NCBI GenBank assembly: GCA_049515175.1
Contig: JBEKUI010000187.1
Location: 1 to 9,689 of the forward strand
DNA: 9,689 nucleotides
Direction of reading: 5' to 3'
Origin: JACQNR01 sp049515175
GTDB taxonomy: Bacteria; Acidobacteriota; Terriglobia; UBA7540
The notes under the pieces are model-generated. The model saw only the letters and a program-made list of their open reading frames with translations. It was not told the origin of the DNA and did no database searches. Position 1 is the stretch's first letter, and each line of letters starts with the position of its first letter. Made by a program: the position numbers and the translations under genes. Shown one piece after another: positions 5,976 to 9,689 of the stretch.

Positions 5976-7742
5976 ATGAAGCAACCATTGAGCCTCTCGG
6001 TCATCGTTGCAACGCATAACCGCCGTGACCTCCTGGCGCGCACGTTGGAGACGGTCTTTAACCAGGATTTTCCGTCTGACGACTATGAAGTGATTGTAGT
6101 CGTGGACGGCTCGACTGATGGGACTATCGAAATGTTGCGGGCTCTCCGCTCGCCTGTCGCGTTGCATGTTTTGGAACAGCCAAATCGTGGCGCGGCCGCC
6201 GCACGTGCCGCCGGCTTGAAGGCAGCCGGTGGCGAATTTGTCCTGTTCCTCGATGACGACATCCTCTGCGACCCGTCGCTTTTCAAGGCGCACGCGACCG
6301 CCCACGCGGACTCGTCCTCGGAGGTCGTAATCGGACCCGTTTTGACGGCGCCCGAAAGCCCTCCATCGCTGGCCGTCGACTGGAGGCGAGTGAGCGCCGA
6401 GAAGGCTCTGGCCACGTGGGAGGGAAGGCTCCGATGGCCGGATCATTTGGCAGTCTCCTGTAATTGCTCAGTTCCCCGTGCGATGGCGCTCGCCTGCGGC
6501 GGCTTCGATGAGCGCTTCAAGAGCAGGCGCGATGACCTCGAGTTGGGTTTACGCCTGCAGCGAGCGGGCGTGCGCTTTCACTACCAGCCCGAGGCCATAA
6601 CGTATGAGCTTTACACTAAATCCGCGTCGGACTTGTTGCACAGCGACGGGACATGCCTGGGAAGAAACGAAATTCTCCTCAGTCGGACCCACCCTGATTA
6701 TCGGTCTTGCTCGGCATTGGCCAGGCTCGACGAGGGGCCTTGGTGGCGGCAGCTCGCGCGCAGGTTAGCCGCGGCGGCTCCCCTGTCCCCTGATTTCCTC
6801 CTTCGCGCGCCCTACTGGCTGGCCGAGAGATTGCGCCGGTTTCTGGGACCTCGTCGCGCGGGTGTCCGTCTGCTGGAGCTCCGACTGGCGATAGAGTTCT
6901 ATCGCAGCGCGCTCCGGGAAGCAGGCTCATTCAAAGCCCTCCGGCATGAGTTCGGAATGCGGCTGCCGGTGCTGCTATATCACCGTGTGGCGGTGCGGTC
7001 GTCTTCCGAGTATCCGTCACTCACGGTTTCGGCGAAGAAGTTTGAACGCCAAGTGAGGTGGCTTGCCAAGCAAGGCTACGTCGGCATCCGGGCTTCAGAT
7101 TGGCTGGCTTGGTGCCACGAAGGTAAAGCGCTACCGGAGAAGCCGGTGCTGTTCACGTTCGACGATGCTTACGCGGATTTAACCGAGTACGCGCTGCCGG
7201 TGCTCCAGCGCTACGGATTCAGCGCCGTCGTGTTCGTGGTCACCGGAAAACTGGGCGGCACCAACGACTGGGACCGTGGCAAGTGGGCGGCCGATCTTCC
7301 GCTTATGACGGCCGACCAGGTCCGTTACTGGGCAAACCAAGGGATTGAGTTCGGGGCGCACACCCGCACGCATCGCGACCTGACAATCCTCACTGACGCC
7401 GAGCTTGCGGACGAAATTGCTGGCAGAGCGGAGGATTTGAAACAACTACTGGGCGCCCCGGCCACTTCCTTCGCCTACCCTCACGGCTCTTACAATCCGC
7501 CAGTCCAAGACCACGTCCGCCGCGTCTTTCAAGCCGCCTTCACAGTGGACGAGGGGTTTAACACCATCTCGTCTGATCCCCACCTCCTCCGGCGGATTAT
7601 GGTTGGGCCCGGCGACCTAAGTATCGACTTTGCCTGGCGGCTCTGGTTCGCGAGGATTCCTCTGGCGCATCTGCGGGCGCGTTTACGCCTACGAACGCGG
7701 GCAAAAAGGGCCATCGGATGGCTTCGTCCGGCTCACGAATAA
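5976..7742 (+). CDS. fusion: family 2 glycosyltransferase + NodB/CE4 polysaccharide deacetylase
   Basis: A 588-residue two-domain protein. Residues 5-240 are GT2: LSLSVIVATHNRRDLL, VVVDGSTDGT (41-50), the DxD site FLDDD (91-95) and RRDDLELGLRLQRAG (184-198). Residues 250-325 are an Arg-rich helical linker. Residues 329-560 are a CE4/NodB deacetylase: LPVLLYHRV (330-338), FTFDDAY (393-399) holding the catalytic and metal Asp, AHTRTH (461-466) with the H-x3-H metal ligands, FAYPHGSYN (499-507) and LLRRI (537-541). CE4 enzymes remove acetyl groups from sugars, usually N-acetylhexosamines. Fusion would let one protein add a sugar and deacetylate the product, but CE4 domains often act outside the cytoplasm and no signal peptide is visible here, so the compartment is unclear. 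ATG 5976 is chosen because upstream residues overlap the divergent gene and do not fit GT2. GGGGCGG at 5965-5971 is a weak ribosome site. Confidence 0.9.
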   Translation: MKQPLSLSVIVATHNRRDLLARTLETVFNQDFPSDDYEVIVVVDGSTDGTIEMLRALRSPVALHVLEQPNRGAAAARAAGLKAAGGEFVLFLDDDILCDPSLFKAHATAHADSSSEVVIGPVLTAPESPPSLAVDWRRVSAEKALATWEGRLRWPDHLAVSCNCSVPRAMALACGGFDERFKSRRDDLELGLRLQRAGVRFHYQPEAITYELYTKSASDLLHSDGTCLGRNEILLSRTHPDYRSCSALARLDEGPWWRQLARRLAAAAPLSPDFLLRAPYWLAERLRRFLGPRRAGVRLLELRLAIEFYRSALREAGSFKALRHEFGMRLPVLLYHRVAVRSSSEYPSLTVSAKKFERQVRWLAKQGYVGIRASDWLAWCHEGKALPEKPVLFTFDDAYADLTEYALPVLQRYGFSAVVFVVTGKLGGTNDWDRGKWAADLPLMTADQVRYWANQGIEFGAHTRTHRDLTILTDAELADEIAGRAEDLKQLLGAPATSFAYPHGSYNPPVQDHVRRVFQAAFTVDEGFNTISSDPHLLRRIMVGPGDLSIDFAWRLWFARIPLAHLRARLRLRTRAKRAIGWLRPAHE

Positions 7743-8836
7743 TGCCACATCGGATTTTGCATATTCTCGGCTCAGCTCAGGCCGAGGGCACGAGTTTTGC
7801 TCGCATCGTGGGCGCGTTGGGGCGCGGGCTGGATCCCGCTCGGTATAAGCTGCACGCCTGTTTCCTGAAGGGAGACGGCCCTCTGGCCGCAGAGCTTGAG
7901 GCAGCGGGAGTCGAGGTCCGCGTCGTAGACTGGACTCGCGGCGCCCGCGACCCGGTAGGCACCTGGCGCTTCTGGCACAGCTTGCGGGGAGAACGATTCG
8001 CCATTATGCACCAGCATTACGGCGGAAGAGCGCCACGCTGGCTCGCTCGCCGGGCGACTGGAGCAAAAGTCATCACGCACCTGCACGGGTACATACTCGA
8101 ATCCCGAGGGCTTGAAACCGTCCCAGTCTCGGCGCAAGGCGCAGATCTGGTAATTGCAGCTTCGCAGGCGGTGGCGGACCGCGTGGTCGGTACAAGGGCG
8201 CGGGTGGTGTACGCGGGTGCCTATGTCCCGAGCAACGTGGACCGAAATCTTGTAGCGCCACGCAACGGGAACGTTGTGGTTCTGGGGACAGCCGGACGCC
8301 TTGTACCGATAAAGGGCGTGGTTTATCTGGTTCGTGCGCTGGCTGCCTTGCGCCAGGAAATTCCGGACGTCCGCCTGGAAATTGCGGGTTCGGGGCCGGA
8401 ACGCGCGGCAGTCGAGTGCGAGGTCCAATCGCTCGGTTTGGCGGGCAGCGTAGTTTTTCTGGGCTGGCAGCATGACCTCGAGCGGGTGCTGCCGGGGTGG
8501 GACGTGTTTGTTCAGCCGTCGTTGACGGATTCATTCGGCATTGCAACCCTGGAAGCAATGGCCGCTGGCTTGCCCGTCGTCGCCACGGGAGTTGGCGGCC
8601 TTCGAGAACTGGTAGAAGACGGCCGGACGGGCTGGCTGGTTCCACCCGCTGACCCGGCGGCGCTCGCGAAACGGCTGCGCGACCTGGCGCTGAATCCGGC
8701 GCAACGGCGCGCGATGGGTATGGCCGGACGAGAACGCGCGCGCGCACATTTCTCCGTCGAGCGGATGGTGGCGGAGATTCAGAAAATCTACGATGAGCTG
8801 CTTGCCGGGTCTGCCGGATGCCGACCTGTGCCGTGA
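7742..8836 (+). CDS. family 4 glycosyltransferase (GT-B fold)
   Basis: A 364-residue GT4 retaining transferase. The N-terminal domain (MPHRILHILGS, then THLHGY at 112-117) would bind the acceptor. The C-terminal domain would bind the nucleotide-sugar: GTAGRLVPIKG (182-192), LEIAGSGPE (212-220), VFLGWQHD (238-245), and PSLTDSFGIATLEAMAAGLPVVAT (259-282). In the family's E-x7-E motif the first Glu is Asp here (D263, E271). The start at 7742 overlaps the fusion gene's stop (TAATG), implying coupling; an in-frame ATG at 7718 would add eight residues inside the upstream gene. The core ends near IYDELLA (base about 8808), and the last residues (GSAGCRPVP) look acquired at a junction with the next fragment. 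Otherwise it is intact and probably active. Sugar specificity is unknown. Confidence 0.9.
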   Translation: MPHRILHILGSAQAEGTSFARIVGALGRGLDPARYKLHACFLKGDGPLAAELEAAGVEVRVVDWTRGARDPVGTWRFWHSLRGERFAIMHQHYGGRAPRWLARRATGAKVITHLHGYILESRGLETVPVSAQGADLVIAASQAVADRVVGTRARVVYAGAYVPSNVDRNLVAPRNGNVVVLGTAGRLVPIKGVVYLVRALAALRQEIPDVRLEIAGSGPERAAVECEVQSLGLAGSVVFLGWQHDLERVLPGWDVFVQPSLTDSFGIATLEAMAAGLPVVATGVGGLRELVEDGRTGWLVPPADPAALAKRLRDLALNPAQRRAMGMAGRERARAHFSVERMVAEIQKIYDELLAGSAGCRPVP

Positions 8837-9200
8837 AGTCGTGGAGTCCAAGGCTCGCGTGGAAGACCTGCTCGGTTCGGACGTGACGTGTTTCGCCTAC
8901 CCCGGTGGCGGCGTGGACGCGCGGGTTCGGGCAGCGGTTGCCCGAGCAGGTTATAGTTTTGTTTTTTCCACTCGCGCAGGCTTGAATTTCCGGGGAGACC
9001 CACTGTGTCTGCGGCGCATAAGAGTGACCGAAGGCGACACCGCCATTGACCTTGCGTTGAAGCTTTCCACTGGACGATCTATCCGACAAGATTTGCCTGG
9101 GAAAGTAGCTCGCGGCTTCCGAACCAGTCTGCAGGCTCTCTACGGCTCAATCCCTGAGACCCTGAAACAAGGTGTCCGGAAGTTGAGACCGTTGCACTGA
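8793..9200 (+). pseudogene. polysaccharide deacetylase (CE4) C-terminal fragment
   Basis: From about base 8805 the protein reads as the second half of a NodB/CE4 deacetylase: LPDADLCREVVESKARVEDL, then CFAYPGGG and LCLRRIRV. It is clearly related to the CE4 domain of the fusion gene upstream; shared positions include LLG, FAYP.G, G.N, DP, LRRI and GD..ID. The domain's N-terminal half, with the TFDD motif and H-x3-H metal ligands, is absent, so it cannot be catalytic. The frame begins inside the last codons of the GT4 gene (ATG 8793, no independent ribosome site), meaning the two genes have been joined by loss of the DNA between them. The stop is TGA 9198-9200. It is probably the remnant of a stand-alone deacetylase. 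Confidence 0.8.
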
Positions 9201-9297
9201 AGGTGTTCGTGTCGGAATTGCTCAGCGGCCAACTCCAGACGCATGATTCCTCAGAAAATGGCTGAGCGTGCGCCTGAGCTTCGACCACCGAACACCT
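9201..9297. repeat. long imperfect inverted repeat / possible hairpin
   Basis: AGGTGTTCG (9201-9209), starting right after the deacetylase stop, is the exact complement of CGAACACCT (9289-9297). In register inside it, GTCG (9211-9214) pairs with CGAC (9282-9285) and GCTCAG (9220-9225) with CTGAGC (9274-9279). The segment lies between convergent genes, a place where terminators occur, but no T-run flanks it on either side. A 9-base inverted repeat at this distance can arise by chance; the nested in-register pairs make it somewhat better than chance. Confidence 0.35.
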
Positions 9298-9462
9298 CGG
9301 GTGAAAGAGTAACGTGCTCATGTAGCCGTTGACGGCCCTTCCCACCAGGATGAAGGCAAAGGGCTCGTAACGACGAAACGCGCCTTTGCCGAGCATCCGC
9401 GCCAGGAACTAAGAGGCGCCGATCCCCACGTGCCAATGACATTGCACGGTTGTGTCGTCGAA

Positions 9463-9689
9463 TCAGGCCGTACAATCCGCCAACTCATTTTCGAATAGAG
9501 TTAGGGCCCGAGCCACGGCCTGGTTGATGCTGTAGCATTTGTAGTCACCAAGCCGGCCTGCGAAAAAGACCGTTCCATTTAGTTTGCGCGCCTCACGAAG
9601 ATAGAGATTGTAACGTTCGTGGTTCTCAGGCCGCGGAATGGGGTAATACGGCTCGTTCTTCCCTTGAATGTGCGATTGAGGGAACTCAA
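9463..9689 (-). CDS. glf: UDP-galactopyranose mutase, C-terminal end (partial)
   Basis: On the minus strand the frame enters from the right edge and ends at a TGA (9463-9465), giving 74 residues. NEPYYPIPRPENHERY followed by FAGRLGDYKCYSINQAVARAL is the conserved C-terminal signature of Glf-type UDP-galactopyranose mutases (PYYPI...PEN, then V/F-G-RL..Y.Y..M/I.Q.V). Glf is an FAD enzyme that interconverts UDP-galactopyranose and UDP-galactofuranose, the donor for galactofuranose in bacterial glycans. The FAD-binding and most substrate residues lie outside the window. The usual Y..MDQ is SINQ here, a mild divergence. It is convergent with the plus-strand genes and may belong to a separate transcript. 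The family assignment is good; activity cannot be judged from the fragment. Confidence 0.82.
   Translation of the reverse strand, partial: EFPQSHIQGKNEPYYPIPRPENHERYNLYLREARKLNGTVFFAGRLGDYKCYSINQAVARALTLFENELADCTA

Noticed and set aside
8073..9089. A 338-codon minus-strand frame opposite GT4 and the deacetylase fragment
   Set aside because: Rich in Arg, Pro and Ser with no motif, while the plus strand holds clear GT4 and CE4 motifs. It is a GC-driven shadow.
1..9689. CRISPR array, tRNA, rRNA, toxin-antitoxin or defence genes
   Set aside because: No regular short repeats, no cloverleaf-like sequence and no relevant protein motifs were seen on either strand.

Overview
The window is GC-rich bacterial DNA. 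It carries part of a cell-surface polysaccharide (O-antigen, capsule or exopolysaccharide) locus: five glycosyltransferase reading frames, two methyltransferases, two polysaccharide-deacetylase regions and, at the right edge, the 3' end of a UDP-galactopyranose mutase gene. Protein style and composition suggest a GC-rich environmental lineage (Acidobacteriota-like or similar). That is an impression only; no rRNA, tRNA or housekeeping marker is present.

Layout. 1-227: an open frame that may be the tail of an upstream gene. 227-976: a TylF/MycF-type O-methyltransferase with two mutually compensating frameshifts. 1184-2449: an intact family 2 glycosyltransferase (GT2) with a small N-terminal extra domain. 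2446-2757: a GT2 whose catalytic half is missing. 2771-3661: an intact GT-A-like protein with an EDDW motif. 3662-4028: no recognisable gene. 4029-4985: a GT2 without its normal N-terminus. 5174-5878 (minus strand): a class I SAM methyltransferase. 5976-7742: a fusion of GT2 with a NodB/CE4 deacetylase. 7742-8836: a GT4. 8793-9200: a headless second deacetylase. 9201-9297: a possible long hairpin. 9463-9689 (minus strand): the C-terminus of Glf.

Together the genes would build and decorate an oligosaccharide repeat. The glycosyltransferases add sugars from nucleotide-sugar donors, Glf supplies UDP-galactofuranose, the CE4 domain removes N- or O-acetyl groups, and the methyltransferases may cap or modify sugars. 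These substrate assignments are inference from families.

The most striking feature is damage without any visible insertion sequence. One gene has two compensating indels, one GT2 has lost its middle, one GT2 has lost its 5' end and one deacetylase has lost its 5' half. Other genes in between are intact. Either the locus is decaying or recombining, or the contig has assembly errors; the sequence alone cannot decide. I found no CRISPR array, tRNA, defence system or complete mobile element.
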